A DNA stretch of 64,000 bases, taken from the NCBI GenBank assembly GCA_001725325.1, contig MEFY01000001.1, positions 248,001-312,000 on the forward strand, read 5' to 3'. The DNA comes from Leifsonia sp. SCN 70-46. GTDB lineage: Bacteria; Actinomycetota; Actinomycetes; Actinomycetales; Microbacteriaceae. The notes under the pieces are model-generated. The model was not told the origin of the DNA. It did no database searches and worked only from the letters and a program-made list of their open reading frames with translations. Shown one piece after another: positions 33,579 through 43,954 of this stretch (its first letter is position 1; every line of letters starts with the position of its first letter). Position numbers and translations under genes: made by a program.

Positions 33579-35018
33579 CTACCACGACACCGGCAGGGCC
33601 TTGCCCTCCTCGTAGCCGGCGGCGGACTGGATGCCGACGAGCGCGCGCTCGTGGAACTCCGCGAGGTCGGTGGCACCCGCGTAGCTCAGCGAGCTGCGCA
33701 CGCCCGACGTGATCATGTCGAGCAGGTCCTCGAGCGAGGGGCGCAGCGGGTCGAGGTAGATCTTCGAGCTCGAGATGCCCTCCGCGAAGAGCGTCTTGCG
33801 CGCGAGCTCGTAGGCGTCGAGCTTGTCGAACCGCTCGCGCACGGCCTTCGTGGAGGCCATCCCCCAGCTCTCCTTGTAGGCGCGCCCGTTCTCGTCGAGG
33901 GCGAGGGTGCCCGGCGCCTCGATGGTGCCCGCGAACCACGAGCCGATCATGACAGAGGCCGCACCCGCGGCGAGCGCGAGGGCGACGTCGCGCGGGTAGC
34001 GCACGCCGCCGTCGGCCCACACGTGCGCGCCGAGGGCGCGCGCGGCGTCGGCGGTCTCGAGCACCGCGGAGAACTGCGGGCGGCCCACCGCGGTCATCAT
34101 GCGCGTCGTGCACATGGCGCCGGGGCCCACGCCGACCTTGATGATCGTCGCGCCCGCCCCCACGAGGTCGTTGACGGCGTCGGTCGTGACGACGTTGCCC
34201 GCGACGATGGGCACGCCGAGGTCGAGCGCGGCGACCGCGGCGATCGCGCGGACCATGCCGTCCTGGTGGCCGTGGGCGGTGTCGATGACGATGACGTCCG
34301 CGCCCGCCTCGACGAGGGCGCGCGCCTTGGCCGCCGGGTCGCCGTTGATGCCGACGGCCGCCGCGACCGACAGCCGTCCCCGCGCGTCGAGGGCCGGCTG
34401 GTAGAGCGTCGAGCGCAGCGCGCCCTTGCGGCTGAGCGTGCCCACGACCCTGCCGTCGTGCAGCACGGGCGCGAACTGGATGCCCGCCGCGACGAGCAGG
34501 TCGAACGCCGCGCGCGGGCCGTCGAGCTCGTCGATGTCGATCGACGTGAGCGGCCCGCCGAGGAGGTCGCCGAGGCGCGATCCCGGGAGGGCCGTGGCGA
34601 GGCGCTCGGCGGGGATGACCCCGAGGAACGCCCCGTGCTCGTCGTGGAGCACGATGCCGTGCCCCTCCACGGCGGGCAGCTGGGTTAGCGCGGAGGCCAC
34701 GGTCTCCTCCGGGCGGAGGTCGAGCGCGGCGTCGAAGCCCACGGGCTGCTGCTTGACCCAGCGGATGGCGGCGTCGAGGTCCTGGGCGTGCATGTCCTGC
34801 GGGAGCACGCCGAGCCCGCCGCGGCGCGCGAGGGTCGCGGCGAGGCGCGGGCCCGTCACCGAGTTCATGTTCGCGGAGACGATCGGGATCGTCGCGGAGG
34901 TGCCGTCGTGGGGCGCGAGGGACACGTCGAGACGGCTGCCGACCGCGGATCGGGACGGCACGAGGAACACATCGGAGTACGTGAGGTCGTGCACGGGCGA
35001 CGTTTCATAAAAGCGCAT
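33579..35018 (-). CDS. guaB1: GuaB1 family IMP dehydrogenase-related protein (probable GMP reductase)
   Basis: A 479-residue TIM-barrel protein of the IMPDH/GMPR superfamily with a CBS pair inserted at about residues 95-200. The catalytic Cys303 is in GVGPGAMCTTRMMT, and phosphate binding in GADVIVIDTAHGH and WADGGVRYPRD. The mycobacterial GuaB1 protein has been shown to be a GMP reductase, which suggests this enzyme turns GMP back to IMP in purine salvage. ATG at 35018 lies 7 nt after TAGCGT, so it is leaderless. Divergent from kgd. Confidence 0.9.
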   Translation of the reverse strand: MRFYETSPVHDLTYSDVFLVPSRSAVGSRLDVSLAPHDGTSATIPIVSANMNSVTGPRLAATLARRGGLGVLPQDMHAQDLDAAIRWVKQQPVGFDAALDLRPEETVASALTQLPAVEGHGIVLHDEHGAFLGVIPAERLATALPGSRLGDLLGGPLTSIDIDELDGPRAAFDLLVAAGIQFAPVLHDGRVVGTLSRKGALRSTLYQPALDARGRLSVAAAVGINGDPAAKARALVEAGADVIVIDTAHGHQDGMVRAIAAVAALDLGVPIVAGNVVTTDAVNDLVGAGATIIKVGVGPGAMCTTRMMTAVGRPQFSAVLETADAARALGAHVWADGGVRYPRDVALALAAGAASVMIGSWFAGTIEAPGTLALDENGRAYKESWGMASTKAVRERFDKLDAYELARKTLFAEGISSSKIYLDPLRPSLEDLLDMITSGVRSSLSYAGATDLAEFHERALVGIQSAAGYEEGKALPVSW

Positions 35019-35025
35019 GAAATTA

Positions 35026-35078
35026 ACGCTAGCGCCACCCCGTCGCGCCAGCGCTTACGCAGGAAGAACCCTTAAGAT
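35026..35078. promoter_or_regulatory. Divergent promoters of guaB1 and kgd
   Basis: TAGCGT on the minus strand (35031-35026) is 7 nt from the guaB1 ATG. TAAGAT on the plus strand (35073-35078) is the best -10 candidate for kgd and would give a leader of about 65 nt to the GTG at 35151. No clear -35 box accompanies either. Confidence 0.5.
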
Positions 35079-35150
35079 ATTTGAGGCGTGTCCACTGGCG
35101 GGCGCACCACAGTGGTTACAACCAAGAGAACTGAAAGTGGGCGGTCGGCT

Positions 35151-38100
35151 GTGTCAAGCCAAGTGACCGGAATCGCACCCGACGGAGACTCCTCGGGCGA
35201 ATTCGGAGCCAACGAATGGCTCGTTGACGAGATGTACGAGCTCTACCTCAAGGACAAGAACCTCGTGGACGAGTCGTGGTGGCCGGTGCTCGAGGCCTAC
35301 ACGCGCACGGACCCCACCCCCACCGGCGCGATCACGATCCCCTCGCCCGAGGCCCAGGTCGGCGGCGAGGCCCAGATCCCCGAGGCCGTCGCGTCCGCCC
35401 CCGAGCAGCCCGCCGCGCCCCCCGCCCCCGAGCCCGCGCCGACGACGGGCAGCGCGCCCATCGCGCGCACCACGTCGGTGCAGGCCAAGCCGCAGCCCAT
35501 CCCCGCGGATGCCCCGTCCGCCGGTGCCCCGGCCGAGACCGCCGAGCCCGCCGAGGCGCAGGACCAGGTCGCCGTGCTCAAGGGCGCGGCCAAGAGCCTC
35601 GCGTCGAACATGGACATGTCGCTCACGGTCCCGACGGCCACGAGCGTGCGGACCATCCCCGCCAAGCTCATGATCGACAACCGCATCGTCATCAACAACC
35701 ACCTCAAGCGCGCCCGCGGCGGCAAGGTCTCGTTCACGCACCTCATCGCGTGGGCCATGGTCGAGACGCTCAAGGAGTTCCCGAGCCAGAACGTCTTCTA
35801 CGACGAGATCGACGGCAAGCCCTCGATGGTCACGCCCGCCCACATCAACCTGGGCATCGCCATCGACATCCCCAAGCCCGACGGCACGCGCGCCCTCGTG
35901 GTGCCCGGCATCAAGCGCTGCGACACCATGGGCTTCGCCGAGTTCCTCGTCGCCTACGAGGATGTCGTCGCCCGCGGCCGCACCAACAAGCTCACCGCCG
36001 CCGACTACGCCGGCAACACCATCTCGCTCACGAACCCGGGCGGCATCGGCACCGAGCACTCCGTGCCGCGCCTCATGAAGGGCGCCGGCACGATCGTCGG
36101 CGCGGGAGCGCTCGAGTACCCGGCCGAGTTCCAGGGCGCGAGCCCCAAGACGCTCGCCGAGCTCGGCATCGGCAAGACCATCACGCTCACGAGCACCTAC
36201 GACCACCGCGTCATCCAGGGCGCCGGCTCGGGCGAGTTCCTCAAGAAGATCCACGAGCGCCTCATCGGCGAGCACCTCTTCTACGAGAACATCTTCGCCG
36301 AGCTGCGCATCCCCTACGACCCCATCCACTGGGCCTCCGACATCTCGGTCGACCTCGCGGACAACGTCGACAAGACGGCGCGCGTGCAGGAGCTCATCAA
36401 CGCGTTCCGCGTGCGCGGCCACCTCATGGCCGACACCGACCCGCTCGAGTACCGCCAGCGCTCGCACCCCGACCTCGACATCTCGAGCCACGGGCTCACG
36501 TTCTGGGACCTCGACCGCGAGTTCGTCACGGGCGGGTTCGCGGGCAAGCGCACGGCCCTGCTGCGCGACATCCTCGGCGTGCTGCGCGACTCGTACTGCC
36601 GCACGATCGGCATCGAGTACATGCACATCGCCGACCCCGCCCAGCGCCGCTGGATCCAGGAGCACGTCGAGCAGAAGTACGCGAAGCCGAGCCACGACGA
36701 GCAGATGCGCATCCTCGGCAAGCTCAACGAGGCCGAGGCGTTCGAGACGTTCCTGCAGACGAAGTACGTCGGCCAGAAGCGCTTCAGCCTCGAGGGCGGC
36801 GAGTCGACAATCGCGGCACTCGACGCGGTGATCCAGAAGGCGGCGGAGGCGAACCTCGAGGAGGTCGCGATCGGCATGGCCCACCGCGGCCGCCTGAGCG
36901 TGCTCACCAACATCGCCGGCAAGACCTACGGCCAGATCTTCCGCGAGTTCGAGGGCACGCAAGACCCGAAGACCGTGCAGGGCTCGGGCGACGTGAAGTA
37001 CCACCTCGGCACCGAGGGCACCTTCACGGGCGCCGACGGGCGCACCATCCCCGTCTACCTCGCCGCCAACCCCTCGCACCTCGAGACCGTCGACGGCGTG
37101 CTCGAGGGCATCGTGCGCGCCAAGCAGGACCGCCGCCCCATCGGGTCGTTCACCGTGCTGCCGATCATGGTGCACGGCGACGCGGCCATGTCGGGCCAGG
37201 GCATCGTCGTCGAGATCCTGCAGATGTCGCAGCTGCGCGCGTACCGCACCGGCGGCACCGTGCACCTCAACATCAACAACCAGGTCGGCTTCACCACGCC
37301 GCCCGCCGAGGCGCACACGTCGATGTACTCGACGGATGTCGCCAAGACGATCCAGGCGCCCATCTTCCACGTGAACGGCGACGACCCCGAGGCCGTCGTG
37401 CGCGTCGCGGAGCTCGCGTTCGCGTACCGGCAGGAGTTCCACCGCGACGTCGTGATCGACCTCGTGTGCTACCGCCGCCGCGGCCACAACGAGGGCGACG
37501 ACCCGTCGATGACGCAGCCGCTCATGTACAACCTCATCGAGGCGAAGCGCTCCGTGCGCACCCTGTACACCGAGGCCCTCGTCGGCCGCGGCGACATCAC
37601 GCAGGAGGAGTACGAGGCGAGCCACCAGGACTTCCAAGACCGCCTCGAGCGCGCCTTCGCGGAGACCCACGCGGCCCAGACCGGCTCCATGCCCATCGTG
37701 ACCGGCGACGCCGTGGCAGACCTCGAGAAGCCCGACTCCCAGCAGGCGGAGGGGGCGGGCGAGCCCGCGACCACCGGTGTCGACGAGTCGGTGATCCGCC
37801 TCATCGGGGATGCGCACGACAACCCGCCCGCCGGGTTCACCGTGCACCCCAAGCTCCAGCAGCTGCTCAAGAAGCGCGTCGAGATGAGCCGCAACGGCTC
37901 GATCGACTGGGGAATGGGCGAGCTCTTCGCCTTCGGCTCCCTGCTGCTCGAGGGAACCCCGGTGCGCATGGCGGGGCAGGATTCCCGGCGCGGCACGTTC
38001 GTGCAGCGCCACGCCGTGCTCCACGACCGTGAGAACGGCCAGGAGTGGCTGCCCCTCGCGAACCTGAGCGAGAACCAGGCCCGGTTCTGGATCTACGACT

Positions 38101-38942
38101 CGCTCCTGAGCGAGTACGCGGCGATGGGCTTCGAGTACGGCTACTCGGTGGAGCGCGCTGACGCCCTCGTGCTGTGGGAGGCCCAGTTCGGCGACTTCGC
38201 CGACGGCGCCCAGATCGTCATCGACACCTTCATCGCGAGCGGCGAGCAGAAGTGGGGCCAGCGCTCCGGCGTCGTGCTCCTGCTCCCCCACGGCTACGAG
38301 GGGCAGGGTCCCGACCACTCGTCCGCACGCATCGAGCGCTTCCTGCAGATGTGCGCCGAGAACAACATGACCGTGGCGCGCCCGTCGACGCCCGCGTCGT
38401 ACTTCCACCTGCTGCGCCGCCAGGCGTACCAGCGCCCGCGCCGCCCGCTCATCGTGTTCACGCCCAAGGCCATGCTGCGCCTGCGCGGGGCCACGAGCGA
38501 GGTCGCGGACTTCACGCGCGGACGCTTCGAGCCCGTGCTCGACGACAACCGCCTCGCCCAGCAGGGCGTCGGCGACACGTCGTCGGTCAAGCGCGTGGTG
38601 CTCACGGCCGGCAAGATCTACTACGACATCATCGCCGAGCTCGACAAGCGCGAGTCGAAGGACATCGCCGTCGTGCGCATGGAGCAGTACTACCCGCTGC
38701 CCATCCAGGAGATGAACGCGGCGCTCGCGCAGTACCCGAACGCCGACCTCGTGTGGACGCAGGACGAGCCCGAGAACCAGGGCGCGTGGCCGTTCATCTG
38801 CCTCGAGCTGTCGAAGTACCTCAAGGGCCGCACGATCAAGGTCGCCTCGCGCCCGGCGTCCGCCGCGACCGCGACGGGCTCGTCGAAGCGCAGCGCGCAG
38901 GAGCAGGCCGACCTGATCGACCGGGCGCTGACGCTGGACTAG
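35151..38942 (+). CDS. kgd: Multifunctional 2-oxoglutarate dehydrogenase E1/E2 (Kgd/OdhA type)
   Basis: A 1263-residue fusion enzyme of the TCA cycle, typical of actinobacteria. A short N-terminal segment ([15 protein letters not shown]) and a Pro/Ala-rich linker lead to an E2-like succinyltransferase domain ([13 protein letters not shown] contains the catalytic His). The TPP-dependent E1 part follows ([25 protein letters not shown]). There is no lipoyl domain, as expected for this class, which shares E2 of pyruvate dehydrogenase. Start at GTG 35151 (MSSQVTG) fits family N-termini; an in-frame GTG at 35088 would add 21 residues. Confidence 0.93.
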   Translation: MSSQVTGIAPDGDSSGEFGANEWLVDEMYELYLKDKNLVDESWWPVLEAYTRTDPTPTGAITIPSPEAQVGGEAQIPEAVASAPEQPAAPPAPEPAPTTGSAPIARTTSVQAKPQPIPADAPSAGAPAETAEPAEAQDQVAVLKGAAKSLASNMDMSLTVPTATSVRTIPAKLMIDNRIVINNHLKRARGGKVSFTHLIAWAMVETLKEFPSQNVFYDEIDGKPSMVTPAHINLGIAIDIPKPDGTRALVVPGIKRCDTMGFAEFLVAYEDVVARGRTNKLTAADYAGNTISLTNPGGIGTEHSVPRLMKGAGTIVGAGALEYPAEFQGASPKTLAELGIGKTITLTSTYDHRVIQGAGSGEFLKKIHERLIGEHLFYENIFAELRIPYDPIHWASDISVDLADNVDKTARVQELINAFRVRGHLMADTDPLEYRQRSHPDLDISSHGLTFWDLDREFVTGGFAGKRTALLRDILGVLRDSYCRTIGIEYMHIADPAQRRWIQEHVEQKYAKPSHDEQMRILGKLNEAEAFETFLQTKYVGQKRFSLEGGESTIAALDAVIQKAAEANLEEVAIGMAHRGRLSVLTNIAGKTYGQIFREFEGTQDPKTVQGSGDVKYHLGTEGTFTGADGRTIPVYLAANPSHLETVDGVLEGIVRAKQDRRPIGSFTVLPIMVHGDAAMSGQGIVVEILQMSQLRAYRTGGTVHLNINNQVGFTTPPAEAHTSMYSTDVAKTIQAPIFHVNGDDPEAVVRVAELAFAYRQEFHRDVVIDLVCYRRRGHNEGDDPSMTQPLMYNLIEAKRSVRTLYTEALVGRGDITQEEYEASHQDFQDRLERAFAETHAAQTGSMPIVTGDAVADLEKPDSQQAEGAGEPATTGVDESVIRLIGDAHDNPPAGFTVHPKLQQLLKKRVEMSRNGSIDWGMGELFAFGSLLLEGTPVRMAGQDSRRGTFVQRHAVLHDRENGQEWLPLANLSENQARFWIYDSLLSEYAAMGFEYGYSVERADALVLWEAQFGDFADGAQIVIDTFIASGEQKWGQRSGVVLLLPHGYEGQGPDHSSARIERFLQMCAENNMTVARPSTPASYFHLLRRQAYQRPRRPLIVFTPKAMLRLRGATSEVADFTRGRFEPVLDDNRLAQQGVGDTSSVKRVVLTAGKIYYDIIAELDKRESKDIAVVRMEQYYPLPIQEMNAALAQYPNADLVWTQDEPENQGAWPFICLELSKYLKGRTIKVASRPASAATATGSSKRSAQEQADLIDRALTLD

Positions 38943-38946
38943 CGGC

Positions 38947-39204
38947 GTGAGGATGCGCGCGCTCGTCTCCGGCCAGGTGCAGGGCGTGGGCTTCCGGTGG
39001 GCCGTGCGCGAGCGCGCCGTGGGGCTGGGGCTCACGGGCTTCGCGCACAACCTCGCCGACGGCCGTGTCGAGGTGGAGGCCGAGGGCGACCGCATCGACG
39101 AGCTCAGCGCGTGGCTGCACGTCGGCCCGCCGTCGGCGCGCGTCGCAGGTGTGGACGTGACCGACATCCCCGACAAGGGCGACGCGGGCTTCCAGGTCGG
39201 CTAG
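38947..39204 (+). CDS. acyP: Acylphosphatase
   Basis: An 85-residue acylphosphatase. The phosphate-binding loop [10 protein letters not shown] contains the essential Arg, and the catalytic Asn is in [13 protein letters not shown]. It hydrolyses acyl phosphates such as acetyl or carbamoyl phosphate in the cytoplasm. The GTG is 4 nt after the kgd stop, and an in-frame ATG lies two codons later at 38953. It is likely cotranscribed with kgd. Confidence 0.9.
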   Translation: MRMRALVSGQVQGVGFRWAVRERAVGLGLTGFAHNLADGRVEVEAEGDRIDELSAWLHVGPPSARVAGVDVTDIPDKGDAGFQVG

Positions 39205-39228
39205 TGCGGCGGCCGGTCGGCCTCGCGG

Positions 39229-39459
39229 CTACGCGTTCGCGAGCCGCGCCCTGATCGCGTCCATGAGCTCCTCGGGCGCGGTCTCTCGGCACGCCTTGCG
39301 CACCTTGAGGGTGAGCGCGAGGCCGATCATGTGCTCCTCGGTGCAGTCGACGCAGTTCTCCATGTGCTCGGCGACATCCGCCGCATCCTGCTTGGCGAGC
39401 TCGTTGTGGATGTACTCCTCGAGCTCTGCGCGGGCCTTGTCGCAGCCGCAGTCGGTCAT
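39229..39459 (-). CDS. rsrA: Mycothiol-system anti-sigma factor RsrA-like
   Basis: A 76-residue zinc anti-sigma (ZAS) protein. The motif HMENCVDC supplies the His and two Cys of the H-x3-C-x2-C zinc site, with more Cys near the N-terminus (DCGC) and at KAC. Reduced RsrA binds SigR; disulfide stress releases it. The ATG overlaps the sigma-factor stop (ATGA), so the pair is made stoichiometrically. Confidence 0.9.
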   Translation of the reverse strand: MTDCGCDKARAELEEYIHNELAKQDAADVAEHMENCVDCTEEHMIGLALTLKVRKACRETAPEELMDAIRARLANA

Positions 39460-40067
39460 TTCGGGGCTCCTGTGGGGGAGGGCGCGATGATGCCACGGTC
39501 GCGCGCGTACTCGGAGAGGGCTTCGCGGAGCATGCGCCTGCCACGGTGCAGACGGCTCATGACGGTGCCTACGGGGGTCTTCATGATGTCGGCGATCTCC
39601 TGGTAGGAGAACCCCTCGACATCGGCGAAGTAGACGGCAAGACGGAAGTCTTCCGGGATGGACTGCAGGGCATCCTTGACCGCGCTGTCGGGCAGGTGGT
39701 CGATGGCCTCGGCCTCGGCGGACCTCGTCGACGTCGACTGGGTCACCGACTCCGCGCCGCCGAGCTGCCAGTCCTCGAGGTCGTCGATGGTGCCCTGGTA
39801 CGGGTTGCGCTGGTTCTTGCGGTAGTTGTTGATGAACGTGTTCGTCTGGATGCGGTACAGCCACGCCTTGAGGTTGGTGCCCTGCTGGTACTGCCCGAAC
39901 GCCTGGAACGCCTTGACGAACGTCTCCTGCACGAGGTCGGCCGCGTCGGCGGGATTGCGCGTCATGCGCATCGCCGCCGCGTAGAGCTGGTCTGCGAAGG
40001 GAAGTGCCTGCTCCTGGAAGAGCTCGCGCTTGGCGCGAGCCTCGTCCGGAGCCTCATCGGTAGTCAT
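39456..40067 (-). CDS. sigR: ECF sigma factor SigR/SigH (thiol-oxidative stress)
   Basis: A 203-residue ECF sigma factor. Region 2 has [19 protein letters not shown] and LKAWLYRI, and region 4 [23 protein letters not shown]. It sits with its anti-sigma RsrA and next to aroA-rsgA-hisN, the same neighbourhood as sigH of Corynebacterium. It directs RNA polymerase to GGAAT/GTT promoters of thioredoxin and related genes. A site of that type lies 49 bp upstream of its own start, which indicates autoregulation. Confidence 0.92.
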   Translation of the reverse strand: MTTDEAPDEARAKRELFQEQALPFADQLYAAAMRMTRNPADAADLVQETFVKAFQAFGQYQQGTNLKAWLYRIQTNTFINNYRKNQRNPYQGTIDDLEDWQLGGAESVTQSTSTRSAEAEAIDHLPDSAVKDALQSIPEDFRLAVYFADVEGFSYQEIADIMKTPVGTVMSRLHRGRRMLREALSEYARDRGIIAPSPTGAPK

Positions 40068-40115
40068 CAGCGGCAATTCTAGGCCGCGTTCGAGAACCAT
40101 CGTCATGGAGGGGTG

Positions 40116-40141
40116 AACCGACGGGAGCGCCAGACTATTCC
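40116..40141 (-). promoter_or_regulatory. SigR-type autoregulatory promoter
   Basis: On the minus strand GGAAT (40141-40137) and GTT (40118-40116) are separated by exactly 18 bases, the SigR/SigH consensus. It reads into sigR-rsrA. It lies next to the opposite-facing aroA -10 box at 40146. Confidence 0.8.
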
Positions 40142-40145
40142 TCGG

Positions 40146-40151
40146 TACGCT
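40146..40151 (+). promoter_or_regulatory. Leaderless -10 box of aroA
   Basis: TACGCT ends 7 nt before the ATG at 40159. This favours 40159 over the in-frame GTG at 40153. Confidence 0.55.
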
Positions 40152-40158
40152 GGTGGCG

Positions 40159-41502
40159 ATGGCGATCTCGAGGACAGCACAGCCCCAGTTCAACCCGTAC
40201 GGCGACGACGACCCCGTGCAGCCGGTCGACGACGGCCCCTGGGCCGCGCCCGTCGCCGCCCGCCCGCTGAGCGCCGTGCTGCGCCTCCCCGGCTCGAAGA
40301 GCCTCACCAACCGCGAGCTCGTGCTCGCCGCGCTCGCCAACGGGCCGTCGCTCCTGCGCGCCCCCCTGCACTCCCGCGACACCGCGCTCATGATCGAGGC
40401 GCTGCGCACCCTCGGCACCTCGATCGAGGAGGTGCCGGGCCAGGGCGGCTTCGGCCCCGACCTGCTCGTGACGCCCGCCGAGCTGTTCGGCGGCTCGATC
40501 GACTGCGGCCTCGCGGGCACGGTCATGCGCTTCCTGCCGCCCGTCGCGGCCCTCGCGCTCGGCCCTGTGGCCTTCGACGGGGATGCCGCCGCGCGCAAGC
40601 GCCCCATGCGCACGACCATCGACTCGCTCCGGGCCCTGGGCGTCGACGTGAGCGACGACGGCCGCGGCGCGCTCCCCTTCAGCCTCTACGGGACGGGATC
40701 CGTCGCGGGCGGCGACCTCGAGATCGACGCGAGCGCCTCGAGCCAGTTCGTCTCGGGCCTGCTGCTCTCCGCGCCCCGCTTCGAGAAGGGCCTCCGGCTG
40801 CGCCACACGGGCGACACCCTGCCGAGCCTCCCCCACATCGAGATGACGATCGCGACCCTCGCGGCGCGCGGCGTCGTCGTCGAGAACCCCGAGCCGGGGC
40901 TGTGGGTCGTCGAGCCGTCCGAGATCCAGGCGCTCGACGTGGACATCGAGCCCGACCTCTCCAACGCCGGCCCGTTCCTCGCGGCGGCGCTCGTCGCGGG
41001 CGGCACCGTCACGGTGCAGGGCTGGCCGGAGCACACGACACAGGTGGGGGCGAGGATGGCCGACATCCTGCGCGACATGGGCGGCCGCGTCACGCAGACC
41101 CCGACGAGCCTCACCGTCGAGGGCGGCGACGGGATCCACGGCATCACCCTCGACGAGGCGAGCGAGCTCGCTCCCACGGTCGCGGCGGTCGCCGCGCTCG
41201 CGGACTCCGAGACCGTGCTCACGGGCATCGCCCACCTCCGCGGCCACGAGACCGACAGGCTCGCGGCCCTCGTCGCCGAGATCACCGCCCTGGGCGGCGA
41301 CGCGACGGAGACCGACGACGGCCTCGTCATCCGGCCCGCGGCGCTGCACGGCGGCCTGTGGCACGCCTACGAGGACCACCGGATGGCGACGGCCGGCGCC
41401 ATCATCGGGCTCGCGACGCCCGGAGTCGAGGTCGACGACGTCGACTCGACGTCGAAGACCCTCCCCCAGTTCGTCGAGCTCTGGACAGCGCTCCTCGCAT
41501 GA
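40159..41502 (+). CDS. aroA: 3-phosphoshikimate 1-carboxyvinyltransferase (EPSP synthase)
   Basis: A 447-residue enzyme of the shikimate pathway, joining PEP and shikimate-3-phosphate. Family motifs are visible: [53 protein letters not shown] and [11 protein letters not shown]. An N-terminal extension of about 40 residues ([14 protein letters not shown]) is characteristic of actinobacterial versions. The next gene, rsgA, overlaps it by 4 nt. Confidence 0.95.
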   Translation: MAISRTAQPQFNPYGDDDPVQPVDDGPWAAPVAARPLSAVLRLPGSKSLTNRELVLAALANGPSLLRAPLHSRDTALMIEALRTLGTSIEEVPGQGGFGPDLLVTPAELFGGSIDCGLAGTVMRFLPPVAALALGPVAFDGDAAARKRPMRTTIDSLRALGVDVSDDGRGALPFSLYGTGSVAGGDLEIDASASSQFVSGLLLSAPRFEKGLRLRHTGDTLPSLPHIEMTIATLAARGVVVENPEPGLWVVEPSEIQALDVDIEPDLSNAGPFLAAALVAGGTVTVQGWPEHTTQVGARMADILRDMGGRVTQTPTSLTVEGGDGIHGITLDEASELAPTVAAVAALADSETVLTGIAHLRGHETDRLAALVAEITALGGDATETDDGLVIRPAALHGGLWHAYEDHRMATAGAIIGLATPGVEVDDVDSTSKTLPQFVELWTALLA

Positions 41503-42542
41503 GCTGGCTGCCTCCGGACGATGACGACGGCGACTACGCCGAGTACGACGAGTCGTCGGCGAAGGTCAGGCCCAACCCCAAGGGCAACAAGCCGCGCAGC
41601 AAGCAGCGCCCCGAGCACGCCGACGCGATAACGGGGCGCGTGTTCAGCGTCGACCGGGGGCGGTACGGGGTCTGGGTCGACGAGAACACGCCGCAGGAGC
41701 GCCAGCTCATCGCGACGAAGGCGCGCGAACTGCGCACCCAGGAGGGCCGCATCTCGGTCGTCGCGGGCGACTACGTCGACCTCGTGGGAGACACGACGGG
41801 CGACGAGGGCAGCCTCGCGCGCATCGTGCGCGTGCAGCCCCGCACGACCCTCCTGCGCCGCAGCGCCGACGACACGGATGCCGTCGAGCGCATCATCGTG
41901 GCGAACGCCGACCAGATGCTCATCGTCGTGGCGGCGGCCAACCCCGAGCCGAGGCCGCGCCTCGTGGACCGGTACCTCGTCGCGGCGTACGACGCGGGGA
42001 TCGCCCCCATCCTCGTGATCACGAAGACGGATCTCGCCGACCCCGACGAGTTCCTCGCGAACTTCGCCGGCCTCGACCTGACGGTGGTGACCAGCCGCTC
42101 CGACGAGTTCCCGCTCGACGAGCTGCACGCGCTGCTCGAGGGCCACACGACCGTGGCGGTGGGGCACTCCGGCGTGGGCAAGTCGACCCTCGTGAACGCG
42201 CTCGTGCCCGACGCCAACCGCGCGGTCGGGCGCGTCAACGACGTGACCGGCCGCGGCAGGCACACGTCGTCGTCCACGATCTCGTACCGCATCGGCACGG
42301 GCTGGATAGTCGACACCCCGGGCGTGCGCTCGTTCGGCCTCGGGCACATCGACCCCGCGAACATCCTGCGGTCGTTCACCGACCTCGCGGAGCTCGCCGA
42401 GGAGTGCCCGCGCGGCTGCACGCACCTGCCAGACTCCCCCGACTGCGCGATCATCGAGGGGGTCGCGGAGGGCCGCCTGGGCGAGCTCGGGCCGCAGCGG
42501 CTGGAGTCGTTCCAGCGGCTCATCACTACGCTGGGATCGTGA
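41499..42542 (+). CDS. rsgA: Ribosome small subunit-dependent GTPase RsgA
   Basis: A 347-residue circularly permuted GTPase that assists late 30S maturation. The OB-fold spans about 43-118, then G4 TKTD (175-178), G1 GHSGVGKST (222-230) and G3 DTPG (272-275) in the permuted order. A C-terminal zinc cluster lies in EECPRGCTHLPDSPDC. The ATG overlaps the aroA stop. The N-terminus is long and basic (KGNKPRSKQRP), probably for rRNA binding. Confidence 0.95.
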   Translation: MSWLPPDDDDGDYAEYDESSAKVRPNPKGNKPRSKQRPEHADAITGRVFSVDRGRYGVWVDENTPQERQLIATKARELRTQEGRISVVAGDYVDLVGDTTGDEGSLARIVRVQPRTTLLRRSADDTDAVERIIVANADQMLIVVAAANPEPRPRLVDRYLVAAYDAGIAPILVITKTDLADPDEFLANFAGLDLTVVTSRSDEFPLDELHALLEGHTTVAVGHSGVGKSTLVNALVPDANRAVGRVNDVTGRGRHTSSSTISYRIGTGWIVDTPGVRSFGLGHIDPANILRSFTDLAELAEECPRGCTHLPDSPDCAIIEGVAEGRLGELGPQRLESFQRLITTLGS

Positions 42543-43336
42543 CCTCGTTCTCCGTAGCTGACGACCTCGCCCTCGCCCTGGCCCTCGCGGCCGACGCCGA
42601 CCACATCTCGCTCGACCGGTTCCGGTCGCTCGACCTGGTCGTGACGACCAAGCCCGACCGCACGCCCGTGACGGATGCCGACCAGGCCGTCGAGCGCAGC
42701 ATCAGGTCGGGCATCGAGGCCGCGCGCCCCGACGACTCGATCCTCGGCGAGGAGTACGGCACCCAGGGCTCGGGCAGCCGCCAGTGGATCATCGACCCCA
42801 TCGACGGCACCGCGAACTTCCTCCGCGGCGTGCCGATCTGGGGCACCCTCATCGCCCTCGCGGTCGACGGCGTGCCCGTCGTGGGCGTCGTGAGCTCCCC
42901 CGCCCTCCACAAGCGCTGGTGGGGCGCGCGCGGGCACGGGGCGTGGGGCCAGGAGTCCGGCGGCGAGCCGCGCGCGCTGCGGGTGAGCAGCGTGGCCGGG
43001 GTCGCCGACGCATCCTTCAGCTACAACAGCATGACCGGATGGGACGAGGAGGGCAGGCTCGACGAGCTCATCGCCCTGAACCGACGGGTGTGGCGCTCGC
43101 GCGCGATCGGCGACATGTGGTCGTACATGCTGCTCGCGGAGGGCTCGCTCGACATCGTGGGCGAGTTCGACCTCAAGCCCTACGACATGGCGGCGCTCGC
43201 CCCCATCGTCGAGGAGGCCGGCGGCCGCTTCACGTCGGTCGACGGCGAGCCCGGGATCTGGTCCGGCAGCGCGCTCGCGACCAACGGCCTGCTGCACGAC
43301 GAAGCCCTCGCCGCACTGCGGAAGAGCGCACTGTAG
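42539..43336 (+). CDS. hisN: Inositol monophosphatase-family histidinol-phosphatase
   Basis: A 265-residue Mg2+-dependent phosphatase of the IMPase fold. Metal ligands are in GEEYG, WIIDPIDGTANF and, near the end, DLKPYDMAALAPI. In actinobacteria the gene after rsgA is commonly HisN, which makes histidinol from its phosphate; inositol or other monophosphates are alternatives. GTG at 42539 overlaps the rsgA stop and also lies 6 nt after TACGCT, so it could be made both by readthrough and from its own leaderless promoter. Confidence 0.85.
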   Translation: MTSFSVADDLALALALAADADHISLDRFRSLDLVVTTKPDRTPVTDADQAVERSIRSGIEAARPDDSILGEEYGTQGSGSRQWIIDPIDGTANFLRGVPIWGTLIALAVDGVPVVGVVSSPALHKRWWGARGHGAWGQESGGEPRALRVSSVAGVADASFSYNSMTGWDEEGRLDELIALNRRVWRSRAIGDMWSYMLLAEGSLDIVGEFDLKPYDMAALAPIVEEAGGRFTSVDGEPGIWSGSALATNGLLHDEALAALRKSAL

Positions 43337-43370
43337 CGGTCGCTCCCGTATATCGGAAAGAGGGCCGTTG

Positions 43371-43387
43371 TACCCCCATTGGGGGTA
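43371..43387. promoter_or_regulatory. TACCCCC-ATT-GGGGGTA palindrome (CsoR-like operator)
   Basis: Perfect 7-bp arms around 3 bases. It lies just upstream of a TAGGCT -10 candidate (43399-43404), overlapping the -35 region of the lipoprotein pair. The form resembles operators of the copper regulator CsoR and its relatives. No csoR gene is in the window. Confidence 0.55.
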
Positions 43388-43456
43388 GACGAAATCGATA
43401 GGCTCTCATCTGGACCTGAATACCAACAGGGACATCACTGAGAGGAATATCTGGCA

Positions 43457-43954
43457 ATGGCAACCAAGGAAACCACGCGATTCATGGCACTCCTCGCCGT
43501 AGGGGCGGCAAGCCTGGTCCTGGCGGGCTGCAGCCTCCTCCCCGGGGGGAACAGCGGCACCGGCACGGGCGACACCGGCACGACGGACGAGGGCGACGAC
43601 GTCTTCAGCATCGTCGTGGGCGACTGCCTGAACGACGCCGACGTGGCGGAGACCGTCAGCAAGGTCCCGATCGTCGACTGCTCCGAGCCGCACGACAGCG
43701 AGGCGTTCTACGCCGAGGACCTGCCCGACGGCGACTTCCCCGGCGACGACTCCGTGGCGGCCTCCGCCGAGGAGATCTGCGCGCCCGCGTTCGAGTCGTT
43801 CGTGGGCCTGAGCGACGCCGACTCGATCTACACGTACTACTACTACTACCCGACCGACTCCAGCTGGGCGAGCGGCGACCGCGAGATCCTGTGCGTCGCG
43901 GGCACCGACGACTTCTCGCAGGTCACCGGCAGCCTCAAGGGCATCAACTCGTAG
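43457..43954 (+). CDS. Lipoprotein with septum-formation-type domain
   Basis: A 165-residue lipoprotein. Lipobox VLAGC gives Cys25 as anchor, then a Gly/Thr-rich linker and a domain with four cysteines in the pattern GDCL, VDCSEPHDSEAF, EEICAP and ILCVAG. This pattern fits the actinobacterial Septum_form domain; function is not established. A tyrosine run (YTYYYYYPTDSSW) lies near the end. ATG at 43457 follows AGAGGAA by 9 nt. The next gene is a shorter paralog and overlaps by one base. Confidence 0.75.
   Translation: MATKETTRFMALLAVGAASLVLAGCSLLPGGNSGTGTGDTGTTDEGDDVFSIVVGDCLNDADVAETVSKVPIVDCSEPHDSEAFYAEDLPDGDFPGDDSVAASAEEICAPAFESFVGLSDADSIYTYYYYYPTDSSWASGDREILCVAGTDDFSQVTGSLKGINS

Noticed and set aside
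35154-39176. 1340-codon open frame antisense to kgd
   Set aside because: It lies wholly opposite the recognised kgd gene, has a low-complexity Arg/Val/Leu/Glu-rich translation with no domain, and results from the GC-rich third-position bias.
43444-43469. Second SigR promoter (GGAAT) before the lipoprotein pair
   Set aside because: No GTT lies 18-19 bases downstream, and the GGAAT overlaps the ribosome-binding site.
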